DNA of 64,000 nucleotides, from positions 1,240,001-1,304,000 of the forward strand of contig CP011126.1 of the NCBI GenBank assembly GCA_001077715.1. The letters are read 5' to 3'. Source of the stretch: Candidatus Coxiella mudrowiae. Its GTDB lineage: Bacteria > Pseudomonadota > Gammaproteobacteria > Coxiellales > Coxiellaceae. The position numbers and the translations under genes are program-made. Positions 40,931 to 51,676 of the stretch are shown piece by piece. The notes below the pieces were generated by a model. The model was not told the DNA's origin. It searched no databases and saw nothing but the letters and a program-made list of their open reading frames with translations. Position 1 is the stretch's first letter. Each line of letters starts with the position of its first letter.

Positions 40931-41873
40931 ATGAACATCATTATTGCCGGAGGGAGCGGATTTATTGGCAGTTTCATGACAGAACGCTATTTAAAGTAAG
41001 GTCAACGAATTAAGGTTACTAGTTGTTCAGAGACTAAGGTCCGCAAAAAATTTGGGGACCGAGTGGAGGCTATAGAATGGCCTGCTTTGAGAGCTGAAGT
41101 ATTAGAAGCTGTGGATCTTATTGTTAACCTTTCAGGAACTGGCATTGCTGATAAGCGCTGGAGCAAAGCTCACAAAAAAGAAATTATTGAAAGTCGAATT
41201 AAGCCAACAGAAACTCTCGCCTTACTTCTCAAGGGGCTAGGGAAAGCAACCCCCTCCCCCTTTTTCAATGCCAGCGCTGCTGTGGGTATTCATGGATTGC
41301 AGAAACCACTGCCTCATAACTTACCCGCGCAGCCTTGGATGAGTCACAATCTATTCACGAAGGGAGCGATTTTGTTTCTCGAGTAGTACGGGCATGGGAA
41401 AAAGATGCCTCATCTGCCAAAAACGAAGGCGTTAGAGTTCTTCATTTACACGCTTCGGCGTTTAGGCAAATAAAGGGGAGAGGCGCCCTTTCACGATTTG
41501 CGCCTGCCTTTAAATTGGGTTTAGGAGACAAATTGAGTCAGGGTCGACAACCTTATTTCCTGGATCAGCATCGTTGATCTTTGCCGCACAGTAGATTTTC
41601 TCTTAGAACAACCAGAAATTAGGAGGGCTGTTAATGTTACTGGCTCCCGAATGTTTTACCCAGGCTGAGTTTGCTGACGCTATTGGGAAGGTATTACACC
41701 GACTGGTTTTTCTCACTACCTGCGATTTTGCTGTAAAACTGTTTTTTGGGCAAATGGGTGAAAAGCTTCTTCTGAATGGACAACATGCGATGCCTCGCAT
41801 GCTTCTGCAACACAGATTTGATTTTCAATATCCTGATATCGAACCTGCCTTAAGTTACGCTTTGACAACTTAA
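40931..41873 (+). pseudogene. TIGR01777-type NAD-dependent epimerase relic (YfcH family)
   Basis: SDR-extended family. From ATG 40931 the Rossmann motif IIIAGGSGFIGSFMTERYLK is followed at once by TAA. Continuing pieces: VDLIVNLSGTGIADKRWSKA and SRIKPTETL (to 41386), then frame change to EGSDFVSRVVRAWEKDASSA and GVRVLHLHAS, and last LLAPECFTQAEFADAIGKVL (from 41634) ending at 41873. These match the YfcH order throughout. One stop and three frameshifts. Confidence 0.82.
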
Positions 41874-41936
41874 CTATTCCATGTCATAAACTTCCCGTTG
41901 TTCAATCTACAGAACTAAAGGAAGCAAAAAAACGCC

Positions 41937-43202
41937 ATGAGTAAAAAGAATATCTTTTACGCCCAGTCTGGTGGCGCAACAGCAGTTATTAACGCTACAG
42001 CCTGTGGTGTCATTCAAACTGCCGAAAAATATCCTTTACAAATTAATAAAGTACTGGCTGGACGAAACGGAATTATCGGCGCACTTAAGGAAGAACTCAT
42101 TGATACGAGCTTAGAATCCTCCGAAAATATTGCTGCTCTCCTCCACACACCTTCAAGCGCTTTTGGTTCCTGCCGTTACAAGCTCGCAGACATCAACAAA
42201 GACCGACGCCAATATGAACGGCTAATTGAAGTTTTTAAAGCTCACGATATCGGTTACGTGTTTTACAATGGTGGCGGGGATTCGCAAGATACTACCTATA
42301 AAATTTCGCAAATGAGTCAACTCATGGATTACCCCTTGATCTGCATTGGCTTACCGAAAACAATCGATAACGATTTACCTTTTACGGACAATTGTCCCGG
42401 CTTTGGATCGGTAGCTAAGTATGTGGCAGTTTCCACAAAAGAGGCTGCTTTAGATGTGAGAGGTATGGCAGCAACTTCCACCAAGGTTTTTATTTTAGAA
42501 GTTATGGGACGACATGCCGGTTGGATCGCCGCTACTGCTGCATTGAGCCAACAATACCCTAATGACGCTCCTCATATAATTTTATTTCCTGAAATTCCTT
42601 TGCAAACCGAAGCATTTCTCACAAAAGTCAAAGGAGTGGTCCATAATTATGGCTATTGTGTGATCGTAGCTTCAGAAGGAATTCGTTATCCAGATGGTCG
42701 ATTTATTACAGAATCGGCGGGATCCCAGGATACTTTTGGTCATGAACAATTAGGCGGTGTTGCGCCTATCTTAGCTCGCCTCATTAAAAGACACCTTGGA
42801 TTTAAATACCATTGGGCGGTAGCTGATTATCTGCAACGTGCAGCTCGGCATATTGCTTCACAAACAGACCTGGATCAAGCTTATGTGCTCGGACAATCTG
42901 CTGTTGAATATGCCCTCGTAGGACAATCCGATGTAATGCTTACTATTCAGCGTGAAGAAAGCCCTGATTATCAATGGCATGTGGGAACAGCTCCTCTCTC
43001 TCAAGTCGCCAATGTAGAACACAAATTGCCTCGGAATTTCATTGCTAATGACGGTTTCGGAATAACCAAACCTTGCCGTCGCTATCTGGAGCCGCTTATT
43101 CAAGGGGAAAGCTATCCGCCCTATAAAAATGGAGTTCCTGTTTACGTGAAATTAAAAAACCAACTGGTTGAGAAAAAATTAAAAGAAGCTTTCGCATTAT
43201 AA
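41937..43202 (+). CDS. pfp: 6-phosphofructokinase, likely pyrophosphate-dependent
   Basis: Phosphorylates fructose 6-phosphate. 421 residues. Motifs: YAQSGGATAVINAT, GGGDSQDTTYKIS (phosphoryl-donor loop), GLPKTIDNDLPFTDNCPGFG (catalytic PKTIDND), EVMGRHAGWIAA. The PKTIDND lysine and length are characteristic of PPi-dependent enzymes rather than ATP-PfkA, so the reaction would be reversible and also support gluconeogenesis. AAGGAAG lies upstream of ATG 41937. Intact. Confidence 0.9.
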   Translation: MSKKNIFYAQSGGATAVINATACGVIQTAEKYPLQINKVLAGRNGIIGALKEELIDTSLESSENIAALLHTPSSAFGSCRYKLADINKDRRQYERLIEVFKAHDIGYVFYNGGGDSQDTTYKISQMSQLMDYPLICIGLPKTIDNDLPFTDNCPGFGSVAKYVAVSTKEAALDVRGMAATSTKVFILEVMGRHAGWIAATAALSQQYPNDAPHIILFPEIPLQTEAFLTKVKGVVHNYGYCVIVASEGIRYPDGRFITESAGSQDTFGHEQLGGVAPILARLIKRHLGFKYHWAVADYLQRAARHIASQTDLDQAYVLGQSAVEYALVGQSDVMLTIQREESPDYQWHVGTAPLSQVANVEHKLPRNFIANDGFGITKPCRRYLEPLIQGESYPPYKNGVPVYVKLKNQLVEKKLKEAFAL

Positions 43203-43267
43203 ATTTTTTCCAACTATTAGGTATAAGCCCCTGATTTTTTTCTAGGTTGATAACTACCAGAAATTTA

Positions 43268-43666
43268 AGTTTGTGTCCATTAACCAGAATTTCCTAAGGC
43301 TGAGCATATTGAAGGGTAATTTCAGTTATTTGTGGCACTGAAAAAGGATCGGAATTTACCTTAAATTGCCAAAGTTCATATCCGGAAGCATCCTATCCGC
43401 TTTCCTTGTGCAGGCACATATCGATGGCCCACAGGTGAAAATAATTGATGATCATAATTTAAAACCAGGAACCAGGAATATCCTATTGTAGGATTTAATT
43501 TTAGTTTTAAAGTTATCTCAGGGGAGGCTGGAGAAATTAAAATAGGCTTATCGGAATTACTTAGCATGCCTTTTTCTACTCCAAAAAACAGGCATCTAAA
43601 GATAAAGAAATCCATAAAGAAAAAATTAATCCTATATAATCCTATATATTTTATTAATTTTTTCAT
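43268..43666 (-). pseudogene. Chagasin-like (I42) cysteine-protease inhibitor relic
   Basis: The open part (43376-43666) reads ISPASPEITLKLKLNPTIGY then SW and FSPVGHRYVPAQGKRIG; NPT-GYSW is the chagasin L2 signature. After a frameshift near 43385, ASGYELWQFKVNSDPFSVPQ and ITEITLQYAQP complete the fold. An N-terminal hydrophobic segment could be a signal peptide. A 10-bp tandem duplication (TAATCCTATA, 43627-43646) lies in its 5' part. Such inhibitors may target host or own cysteine proteases. Confidence 0.65.
43627..43646. repeat. 10-bp tandem duplication
   Basis: TAATCCTATA twice, exact, 43627-43636 and 43637-43646, in the 5' part of the chagasin-like relic. Confidence 0.85.
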
Positions 43667-44134
43667 TTTTTTAAATCCTATTTTAAAATTTCCTACCAGC
43701 CCTATTGGGAAAAAACATGGAGAGTAAGAAAACTTTTCCTGACTCCCCCATAGGCCAAATTGCTACTAATTATAATCGTGCCATCCAATTTACGATTGAT
43801 CGGAAAATAAGCCCGCCCATAGGGAAATTTAGCCACTAATTTCTCATCAAAATCTACCCCTAAACCTAGCTCATCTTTCACATTGAGATAGCCTTCTTCA
43901 AAATAATAATTATGAGGGAAGACTTCATCAGTTTCAGGAGTATGACGCATAAATTCTTGAATGCCAAAGTTATTATCGCTGTTTTAAAATGCAAAGAAGC
44001 TGTCATGGTAATGGGCGAAACATCGGTTGGTCCATGACATCCCATACGTATATGATAAATATCCGCAAAGGAAGCGACTTTCATCATTGGCGTAAACCCC
44101 GCGCCATGCACTATGGACATTCTAATTATAATCA

Positions 44135-44162
44135 ATTAATTGCTCTCTATTAATTGCTCTCT
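44135..44162. repeat. 14-bp tandem duplication in manD relic
   Basis: ATTAATTGCTCTCT at 44135-44148 and 44149-44162, exact. Confidence 0.9.
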
Positions 44163-44479
44163 AATTAAGGTCGTGCAATCATAAGTAACATTAAACACCT
44201 CGCCTACGGTTAAAGGCGTTGTAGTATGTTCACGAATAATTGGAAACCCTTCCTACAATTCTGCTGTGGAACCGTATCTTCAAGCCAAAATAAATGATAA
44301 GGCTTCCAATTCTTTTCCTAGACGTGCTGCTTCAATAGGCGTCAAGCAATGATGACAATTCATGGAGGAAATGAGGATCATCACCATATGTATCGCGCAA
44401 TTTTTTAAACAATTTAGGCACGTGATTAAAATATTTTTTTAAGGAATTAAGTGATCTTCCAAATAAGAAGCCACCATGA

Positions 44480-44524
44480 GTTCACGACCATTTAATCTCC
44501 GAGGTTCACGACCATTTAATCTCC
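44480..44524. repeat. 24-bp period duplication in manD relic
   Basis: A 21-nt unit beginning GTTCACGACCATTTAATCTC occurs at 44480-44500 and again at 44504-44524, separated by gag. Confidence 0.9.
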
Positions 44525-44551
44525 TATCCCCCAATCCATAAACCTTTATCC

Positions 44552-44581
44552 GTATAGATTTTTAAGGTATAGATTTTTAAG
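44552..44581. repeat. 15-bp tandem duplication in manD relic
   Basis: GTATAGATTTTTAAG at 44552-44566 and 44567-44581, exact; on the minus strand it duplicates the codons LKIYT. Confidence 0.92.
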
Positions 44582-44695
44582 GTGACGAAATTACGCCCCG
44601 GAGAACATACAAAAACTTTTGCGTGGGTGATTTTCATTTATTTTTTCTCTTCTTCTAAAGCCTTCTCTCTCGCACATGCAAAAAGGGATAGTTTT

Positions 44696-45520
44696 TTATT
44701 TAAATATTTCTAAAGGAATTTCGTTAATTAAATTACGTCCTACCACGAGGTATTGTTCTAATTCATAAACCACCCCATTTACTGGGGCTGATATACATCG
44801 GAAGCCCAGAATACCGCATGTCGCGCAATATCTGCAGGACGGAGCAAAGATCCTAACGGTGCGTACGGGTAGCACAAGAATTTTGATTCCCAATGGGTGG
44901 GGAAAGCCTTCACCTTCTTTAATCTCGCTTTCGTTCTCAGTTAGCGTCCAACCTACATTTAACTGATTTATCCGAATACCTTCTTTTCCTAGGGCATTTT
45001 CTAGGTTCTAAGTCATGCTCATTAAACCGCCCTTCGTAAGGGAATAGACTAACAAATCTGCCTGACCTCAATAGGCATTAATAGAACCAATGTTCACAAC
45101 TATGCCACTGCCCTCTGCTTCTTAAATTCCTTAACAACTTGCTTGTGTCAAAAATAGAGGAGCTCTGAGATTTAAAAGGACAATCCAATCGAAATCATCC
45201 CAGAGCGACACTCGAAATATCATTGCGTGGCGACTTACCAGCATTATTAAATAAGACTATCAATACGACCAAAATGCTCCATGGTCGCCTCTGAAAGTTC
45301 GGTAGTGCTTTTGATATCGGAATCTGAAAGTTTCGATAAAAAATAGGCCGTTTTATCTTCCCCTAATTTTCTTCTACCAGGGCCTTAGCTCGCGCTTCAT
45401 CTCGGCCATATATTATGACCTTTTAGCACCTTCTGCTACACACTCCTTTGCGATAGCAGCTCCAATACCGGAGTGTAGATCCAGTCACTATGACCAATTT
45501 ATATTTCTCTCAGAGAAAAA
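44696..45520 (-). pseudogene. Short-chain dehydrogenase/reductase relic
   Basis: Classical SDR on the minus strand. Near 45500 LVIVTGS begins the Rossmann motif, then VIIYGRDEARAKALVEE, DSDIKSTTELSEATMEHFGR, an NAG-like piece (NNAGKSPRNDISSVALGDFD), then SIDAY/YSLTKGGLMSMT and GIRINQLNVGWTLTENE. At least five frame breaks. Its place between manD and eda suggests a hexuronate or sugar-acid oxidoreductase. Confidence 0.75.
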
Positions 45521-45608
45521 TATGGATTACGAGTATACGCACGCTTTACTCTTGTGCCAATGAGGGATAGGGTATTACAATCTGATAAAAATCAGGAATG
45601 AATATTAA

Positions 45609-46253
45609 GTGATTGATGGCATAAATAATATTCTCGCCCCTTTTCCTATCATTCCCGTAATCGTGTTGAATGATGTTGAACATGCTGTGCCCTTGGTTCA
45701 CGCTTTAGTCGAAGGCGGTATAAAAATAATAGAAATTACTCTGCGGACGCCTATCGCCCTAACTGTAATTAAAGCAATAAAAAAGAACTTACCGAAATGT
45801 ATCGTAGGCGCTGGAACTATCGTAAAACTATCTCAATTATCGGAAATTAAAGAAGCAAATGCGGATTTTTCAGTAAGTCTCAGTATTTCGAGTGAATTAA
45901 TTCGAGCTGGTCAGAAAGAAGATATTTCCTACCTGCCAGGTGTTGCTACTCCATCCGACCTATTGCTCGCTATTCAACATAATTTTTCTTTCGTAAAATT
46001 CTTTCCTGCTGCTTTAAATGGAGGCGCGAAAGCAGTACGAAATTTTATGACTATTTTTCGCATTATGCGGTTTTGCCCTATGGGCGGTATTAACCCAAAT
46101 AATATGATGGAGTATTTTTCACTCAAAAATGTTGTATGTATAGGCGGCTCATGGTTAGCTCCCCAAAATCTCATTGAAGGTCAGCAATGGAAAGCGATCT
46201 CTGAATTAGCGGATAAAGCAATAAAAGAAATAAAAAATAAGGAGAAAAAATAA
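45609..46253 (+). CDS. eda: KDPG/KHG aldolase
   Basis: Class I aldolase splitting 2-keto-3-deoxy-6-phosphogluconate into pyruvate and glyceraldehyde 3-phosphate. 214 residues from GTG 45609. The conserved glutamate is in IIEITLRTPIA, GAGTIVK follows, and the Schiff-base lysine is in FVKFFPAALNGG; FCPMGGINPNN is the phosphate site. Two places deviate: the usual VSPG reads VSLSIS, and KFFPAE reads KFFPAA. The frame is intact although its two presumed pathway partners upstream are dead, so function may be retained for another purpose or is about to be lost. The stop overlaps the next ATG (taATG). Confidence 0.85.
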   Translation: MIDGINNILAPFPIIPVIVLNDVEHAVPLVHALVEGGIKIIEITLRTPIALTVIKAIKKNLPKCIVGAGTIVKLSQLSEIKEANADFSVSLSISSELIRAGQKEDISYLPGVATPSDLLLAIQHNFSFVKFFPAALNGGAKAVRNFMTIFRIMRFCPMGGINPNNMMEYFSLKNVVCIGGSWLAPQNLIEGQQWKAISELADKAIKEIKNKEKK

Positions 46254-46813
46254 TGGCCTTAACTTCATCAAAGATGATCCCCTTAGGAACGAAAGCTCCA
46301 AGCTTTAACCTGCCTGATGCTGTAAGTGGTGAAAAAAAGTCATTAGCTCAACTGAAATCCAACATTGCCACAGTCATTATGTTTATCTGTAATCACTGCC
46401 CTTTTGTTCAGCACATCCAAAAAAAATTGGTTGAAATAGCAAAAAAATATCAAGCCAAAGGTATTCAATTTGTGGCTATCAGTTCTAACGACATCAAAAA
46501 TTATCCAGAAGATTCTCCTGAAAAAATGAAAGCCGTAGCTGAAGAGTTTGATTATCCCTTTCCCTATCTCTATGACGAAACTCAAGAAATCGCTCAAGCT
46601 TATCAGGCAGAATGCACTCCTGATTTCTATGTATTTGACCGCAATCTTGTTTGTATTTACCGCGGTCGTTTCGATGGTTCGAGCCCGGGCAGAGATATTC
46701 CTGTAACGGGGGAAGACCTTAGCAAGGCACTGGACAATATACTTTCGGGTAAACAACCCATTGACGCCAATCAAAAACCCAGTCAAGGATGTAACATTAA
46801 ATGGAAATCATAA
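46253..46813 (+). CDS. Thioredoxin-fold peroxiredoxin-like protein (AhpC/TSA family)
   Basis: 186 residues. Thioredoxin-like fold with redox CxxC in FICNHCPFVQHIQ, AISSNDIKNYPEDSPEKM, and the cis-Pro segment ECTPDFYVFDRN. These features match the 'PRX_like1' group (redoxin domain) rather than classic AhpC. AAGGAG lies 9 nt before ATG 46253, and the start overlaps the eda stop, so they are coupled. It is probably a cytosolic thiol reductase or peroxidase; substrate unknown. Confidence 0.85.
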   Translation: MALTSSKMIPLGTKAPSFNLPDAVSGEKKSLAQLKSNIATVIMFICNHCPFVQHIQKKLVEIAKKYQAKGIQFVAISSNDIKNYPEDSPEKMKAVAEEFDYPFPYLYDETQEIAQAYQAECTPDFYVFDRNLVCIYRGRFDGSSPGRDIPVTGEDLSKALDNILSGKQPIDANQKPSQGCNIKWKS

Positions 46814-46867
46814 CCAACTGTCGTATTTGGATACTTACCTTGACGGCCTGTCCGTGGAAAGGAGATA

Positions 46868-47520
46868 TTGTCACCACCACGGTTGATATTAAAACTCAGC
46901 ATAGACGCTCTATCGGAAGTCATCAAGGAAATTACTCAAGATATAAAATCCAACGGCGAACTTACATATCAAGTCATCTCACAGAAACTGGGAAATCGCG
47001 CTTTTGGACTTGCCTTGTTATTTTTTACAATTCCTAGCGCCCTTCCTTTTTCGGCGATACCAGGGGTTTCTTTTATTTTTAGTTTCCTCATCGCTATTTT
47101 TGCATTCCAATTGATTTTCGCTAGAAAACATTATAGTTACCAAAATTTATCGCCAATCGGACAATTTCGCATGAAAAAACTTCTAAATTTATCTTCAAAA
47201 TATTACCTTATATTAAAAAATTAGAACGCTTACTTCATCCTCGTTTAACATTCATGACCTCAGGAGTAATGGAAATAATTAACGGAATCGTTATTTTTTG
47301 TTTCGCTTTTCTGTTACTCCTACTAATTTCTTTTAGTAACTTCATATTCGGGATACTAATCATCCCATTTAGTCTGGGCCTCGTAGAAAGAGACGGAGTT
47401 CTTATTATTGTTGGTTATATTGAAGCTATTATTTATATAAATTTTGTCTATTTGCTTATAGCAACAACAATTAAGACATTCTTTGTCTTAAAGATATTCG
47501 ACGTCAACAATCTCATATTC
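46868..47520 (+). pseudogene. ExoD-family membrane protein relic
   Basis: Exopolysaccharide-synthesis ExoD family. First frame from about 46868 (LSIDALSEVIKEITQDIKSN, YQVISQKLGNRAFGLALLFF, SALPFSAIPGVSF) is interrupted at an A6 run (47174-47179), after which SKFIFKILPYIKKLERLLHP and RLTFMTSGVMEIINGIVIF continue in another frame. Hydrophobic C-terminal helices run into the 3' end of greA on the opposite strand, so the original stop seems lost. One clear frameshift. Confidence 0.75.
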
Positions 47521-47967
47521 AGTTATCCCTTCCGGCGTTTCGACTTCCACAACATCCTCAATGTATTTTCCAATCAAAGCTCTCGCCAAAGGCGAGGATA
47601 TCGAAATTTTATTTTCTTTCAAATTAGATTCATCTACACCTACAATCTGATAGGTGACTTCGGTTTGAGTTTTTAAATTTAATAAAGTAACTGTAGCTCC
47701 GAAAATCACTTTCCCCTCATTAGGGATATGCGAAATATCGATTATTTGGCAATTAGCCAGCTTCGTCTCGATTTCTAAAATACGTCCCTCTACAAACGAT
47801 TGACGTTCCCTCGCAGCATGATATTCGGCATTTTCTTTCAAATCACCGTGGGCGCGTGCTTCTGCAATAGCTGCAATGATGTTAGGGCGTTCGACAGTTT
47901 TTAAAAATTCTAACTCCGAGCGTAACTTAGCTATCCCATTTATAGTGATAGGAACAATCGTTTGCAT
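47488..47967 (-). CDS. greA: Transcription elongation factor GreA
   Basis: Stimulates transcript cleavage by backtracked RNA polymerase. About 159 residues from ATG 47967 ([20 protein letters not shown]); GAGGTAATAATG precedes it. The coiled-coil tip acidic residues lie in [16 protein letters not shown], and the C-terminal FKBP-like domain has [12 protein letters not shown]. Intact. Convergent with the exoD relic. Confidence 0.95.
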   Translation of the reverse strand: MQTIVPITINGIAKLRSELEFLKTVERPNIIAAIAEARAHGDLKENAEYHAARERQSFVEGRILEIETKLANCQIIDISHIPNEGKVIFGATVTLLNLKTQTEVTYQIVGVDESNLKENKISISSPLARALIGKYIEDVVEVETPEGITEYEIVDVEYL

Positions 47968-48150
47968 CATTATTACCTCAAGAAAACGTAAAAGTATATA
48001 GTATAACAAACTGCTGTGGCGCTGCACATCTTAAGGAGTAAGGAACCACTTGAACTCAGAATGAGTATTTTGTGAAAAATGCTATAATTATTAGATTAGT
48101 ATTAGCGATGGAAAAATAGATTTTTTCATAAATCATAGGAGTAAACAAAC

Positions 48151-48440
48151 ATGAAGTTTAAAAAAAATCAAATGATTCGAATAGTTGGCCTCAGTGACTT
48201 ACTTCTAAGCATTAATGGGTATCAACGGCCGGCATACTACCCCGCGGCTCACGCTCTCGGTACCCGCCCGCCTCGCCAGATGGTTTTACGGACCCCGCTT
48301 GTAAAGGCGGAGCCACTATACCTGCTTATCACCTAATTGTCAGCCCCCCACCAACCAAAAAATCGCCACTCTTTGCGTACCCGAAAGAAATGCTTACCCC
48401 TTGTAATAGAGGGGCGGGAGTGTGTTTCACGCGCAGATCT
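48151..48440 (+). pseudogene. Small lipoprotein relic
   Basis: A good AGGAG (48133-48137) precedes ATG 48151. The frame MKFKKNQMIRIVGLSDLLLS reaches INGYQRPAYYPAAH, where a lipobox would need INGC; a Cys-to-Tyr change is the simplest reading. A frameshift follows: another frame gives YPPASPDGFTDPACKGGATI and PAYHLIVSPP. A Pro-rich exported lipoprotein that has lost both anchor and frame. It ends just before the carB stop region on the opposite strand. Confidence 0.55.
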
Positions 48441-48442
48441 GC

Positions 48443-51400
48443 TCATCTTTGACGATGAAGATCTTGCAGAGACTGAAGATGATTGGAATTCCTCGCCTGT
48501 AAGGCTAAAACAGTGGCCTCTCCCCCAGCTAATGTCGTCGTGTAACATACTTTGTGTTGGACGGCGCTAATTCGAATAACGTTTGAATCTTCAATGGATT
48601 GCTCGCCCTCCGTAGTATTAATAATAAAACTAATCTGGTCATTTTTAATCATATCGAGAATGTGAGGGCGACCCTCAGTGACCTTATTAACCACGGTACA
48701 CAAAATTCCCGCATTTTGTAACACCTTAGCAGTCCCTCGAGTAGAAACAATCTCAAACCCTAAATCCACTAAGGCGCGAGCCACTTTCACCACACGCTCT
48801 TTATCGGCATCGCGAACGCTCACAAAAGCACGCCCTTCTCGAGGAATAATATCTCCACCCCCTAATTGGCTTTTTGCAAAAGCCTGACCAAAATTCTCCC
48901 CTATCCCCATGGCTTCTCCCGTAGAACGCATTTCCGGCCCCAAAATGGGATCGACACCTGCAAATTTATTGAAAGGAAAAACGGGTTTTTTAACGGAGAA
49001 ATAGTTAGGAATGTATTCTCGCACAGCCTGTTCTTTCAAAGATACATTAACCATACAACGAGCTGCAATTTTAGTAAGAGGAACCCCTGTAGCCTTTGCA
49101 AGAAAAGGGATTGTCCGCGAAGCACGAGGATTGACTTCAAGCACATAGATTTCATCCCACTGAATTGCAAATTGGGTATTAATTAGACCTACTACATTGA
49201 GTTCTTTTGCTATTAGCCGGACTTGCTCTCGCAACTGATCTTGGATTTTTGTGCTTAAACTATGAGGTGGAAAGGTGCAAGAGGAATCCCCGGAATGAAT
49301 GCCGGCCTGCTCGATATGCTCCAAAATTCCTCCAATTAAAACGTTCTCACCATCACATACTGCATCAATGTCCACCTCAATGGCATCATCCAAAAATCGA
49401 TCTAAAAGTAAAGGTTCATCTTCGGAAACGATAACATTTTTAGTCATATAACGAGTCAATTCTTTCTCACTATAAATAACTTTCATAGCTCGCCCACCCA
49501 ATACATAAGAAGGACGAACGATTAATGGATAAGCAAATACTTTTGCTAAACGTAACCCTTCTTCAACGCTGCGCACAGTTCCATTGGGTGGCTGTTGTAA
49601 ATTCAATTCTTGAATCAACATTTGAAATCGCTCGCGATCTTCGGCTCGATCGATAGCATCCGGTTGTGTTCCTAAAATAGGCACTTTTGCTTTTGCTAAG
49701 GCTCTAGCTAATTTTAAAGGCGTTTGCCCCCCAAACTGGACAATGACGCCTTTTGGTTTTTCAGCGGCTACAATTTCTAAAACATCCTCTAATGTAAGTG
49801 GTTCAAAATAAAGACGATCGGAAATATCAAAATCTGTCGAAACGGTTTCGGGATTACAATTAACCATAATACTTTCGTAACCCATTTCACGCATAGCTAA
49901 TACCGCATGTACACAGCAATAGTCAAATTCGATGCCTTGACCAATTCGATTGGGTCCACTTCCCAACACCATTATTTTATTTCGCTTCGTTGGGAAGCAC
50001 TCATTTTCTTCTTCATAGGTCGAGTAAAGATAAGCCGTATCTGTAGCAAATTCGGCGGCACACGTATCGACTCGCTTATAAACCGGACGGATCTTTAATT
50101 TATGCCGATAATTCCGCACTTGCTCTTCGGTAGTTTTTAATAACTGAGCTAAACGTTTATCAGAAAATCCTTTACGTTTTAAATAAAAGAATTGTTCGCG
50201 AGATATTTTTTTTAAAGATTTATTCTTTATTGCTTTTTCTAAACGAACCAATTCTTCTATTTGAACCAAAAACCAAGGGTCAATTTGACTATCCCAATGA
50301 ACTTCTTCAACACTAAAGCCCATTCGAAAAGCATCCGCGACGTACCATAACCGCTCAGGGCCGGCAAAGCGCAATTCTTTTCTAATCTCTTCACGAAACG
50401 CTTCATCGACAATTTGGGAATCTTCAATCTCCAGTTTAGGTTCTAACCCACAAACGCCTATTTCTAAACCACGAATGGCTTTTTGTAAAGACTCTTGAAA
50501 AGTGCGACCAATAGCCATCACCTCACCTACTGATTTCATCTGTGTCGTTAGGCGAGGCAGCGTTTGGGGAAATTTTTCAAAATTGAATCGAGGAATTTTA
50601 GTCACAACGTAATCAATTGTCGGTTCAAAGGAGGCGGGAACCCTACCACCAGTAATTTCATTCTGTAATTCATCCAATGAATAACCAATAGCTAATTTGG
50701 CTGCGACTTTTGCTATAGGAAAACCCGTGGCCTTTGAAGCAAGAGCCGAAGAACGTGACACGCGGGGATTCATCTCAATTACTATCATTCGTCCGTCCTT
50801 AGGATTAATTGCAAATTGCACATTAGACCCGCCAGTCTCTACTCCGATTTCTCGCAAAATCGCAATAGCGGCATCTCGCATTCGTTGATATTCTTTATCT
50901 GTTAACGTTTGTGCCGGTGCGACAGTGATGGAATCTCCTGTGTGAATACCTACAGGATCAAGGTTTTCGATACTACAAATAATAATACAGTTATCTTTTT
51001 TATCGCGTACAACTTCTAATTCAAATTCTTTCCATCCGACAATAGATTCATCAATTAATATTTCATTAGTAGGAGATAATTCGAGGCCGCGGGTGCAAAT
51101 TTCTAAAAATTCGTCTCTGTTATAGGCAATGCCACCCCCACTTCCACCCAAGGTAAAAAAGGATCGAATAATCGCGGGAAATCCAACTTTATCAAGGATT
51201 TCCCAAGCTTCTTCCATCGAGTGCGCAAGGCCCGAACAGGTTGTCTGTAAACCAATTTTAGCTATAGCTTTTTGAAAGAGAGCCCGATCTTCTGCTTTAT
51301 CAATAGCTTCTCGGGAAGCACCAATTAACTGCACCTTATATTTTTCTAAAACACCTTCTCGCGCTAAATCCAATGCGCAATTTAAACCCGTTTGCCCCCC

Positions 51401-51670
51401 CATGGTTGGTAGGAGCGCATCCGGCTTTTCTTTTTCGATAATTTTGGCAATTGTTTCCCAATTGATAGGCTCAATATATGTAGCATCTGCTACATCTGGA
51501 TCGGTCATTATGCTGGCGGGATTCGAATTAACTAAAATTACACGACAACCTTCTTCCCAAAGAGCTCGACAAGCTTGCGTCCCAGAATAGTCAAATTCGC
51601 AGGCCTGCCCAATGATAATAGGTCCTGCACCAATAATTAATACGCTTTTTATATCTGTTCGCTTTGGCAT
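48443..51670 (-). CDS. carB: Carbamoyl-phosphate synthase large subunit
   Basis: Makes carbamoyl phosphate for pyrimidines and arginine. 1075 residues, full length. Two ATP-grasp halves: first begins [20 protein letters not shown], second [38 protein letters not shown] and [19 protein letters not shown] are the metal/ATP sites. The C-terminal MGS-like allosteric domain ([19 protein letters not shown]) is present. Only 6 bp separate it from carA. The intact operon implies that de novo pyrimidine synthesis is kept. Confidence 0.97.
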   Translation of the reverse strand: MPKRTDIKSVLIIGAGPIIIGQACEFDYSGTQACRALWEEGCRVILVNSNPASIMTDPDVADATYIEPINWETIAKIIEKEKPDALLPTMGGQTGLNCALDLAREGVLEKYKVQLIGASREAIDKAEDRALFQKAIAKIGLQTTCSGLAHSMEEAWEILDKVGFPAIIRSFFTLGGSGGGIAYNRDEFLEICTRGLELSPTNEILIDESIVGWKEFELEVVRDKKDNCIIICSIENLDPVGIHTGDSITVAPAQTLTDKEYQRMRDAAIAILREIGVETGGSNVQFAINPKDGRMIVIEMNPRVSRSSALASKATGFPIAKVAAKLAIGYSLDELQNEITGGRVPASFEPTIDYVVTKIPRFNFEKFPQTLPRLTTQMKSVGEVMAIGRTFQESLQKAIRGLEIGVCGLEPKLEIEDSQIVDEAFREEIRKELRFAGPERLWYVADAFRMGFSVEEVHWDSQIDPWFLVQIEELVRLEKAIKNKSLKKISREQFFYLKRKGFSDKRLAQLLKTTEEQVRNYRHKLKIRPVYKRVDTCAAEFATDTAYLYSTYEEENECFPTKRNKIMVLGSGPNRIGQGIEFDYCCVHAVLAMREMGYESIMVNCNPETVSTDFDISDRLYFEPLTLEDVLEIVAAEKPKGVIVQFGGQTPLKLARALAKAKVPILGTQPDAIDRAEDRERFQMLIQELNLQQPPNGTVRSVEEGLRLAKVFAYPLIVRPSYVLGGRAMKVIYSEKELTRYMTKNVIVSEDEPLLLDRFLDDAIEVDIDAVCDGENVLIGGILEHIEQAGIHSGDSSCTFPPHSLSTKIQDQLREQVRLIAKELNVVGLINTQFAIQWDEIYVLEVNPRASRTIPFLAKATGVPLTKIAARCMVNVSLKEQAVREYIPNYFSVKKPVFPFNKFAGVDPILGPEMRSTGEAMGIGENFGQAFAKSQLGGGDIIPREGRAFVSVRDADKERVVKVARALVDLGFEIVSTRGTAKVLQNAGILCTVVNKVTEGRPHILDMIKNDQISFIINTTEGEQSIEDSNVIRISAVQHKVCYTTTLAGGEATVLALQARNSNHLQSLQDLHRQR

Positions 51671-51676
51671 GTTATT

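Larger units (their letters stand above)
43702..44637 (-). pseudogene. D-mannonate dehydratase relic (ManD/RspA, enolase superfamily)
   Basis: From ATG 44637 the N terminus reads MKITHAKVFVCSPGRNFVTL, then LKIYT is repeated and decay sets in. The C-terminal third is clear: [80 protein letters not shown]. These match the bifunctional mannonate/altronate dehydratases. Large central deletions and stops. Three tandem duplications (14, 15 and ~24 bp) lie inside. It belonged to hexuronate catabolism together with the neighbouring SDR and eda. Confidence 0.85.

Noticed and set aside
46343-46786. 147-codon open frame antisense to the thioredoxin-fold gene
   Set aside because: It is fully covered by the intact plus-strand gene, has no ribosome-binding site and its composition follows the opposite strand.
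48443-51670. Several long open frames on the plus strand opposite carB
   Set aside because: They are shadows of the intact carB coding sequence, without start signals or homology.
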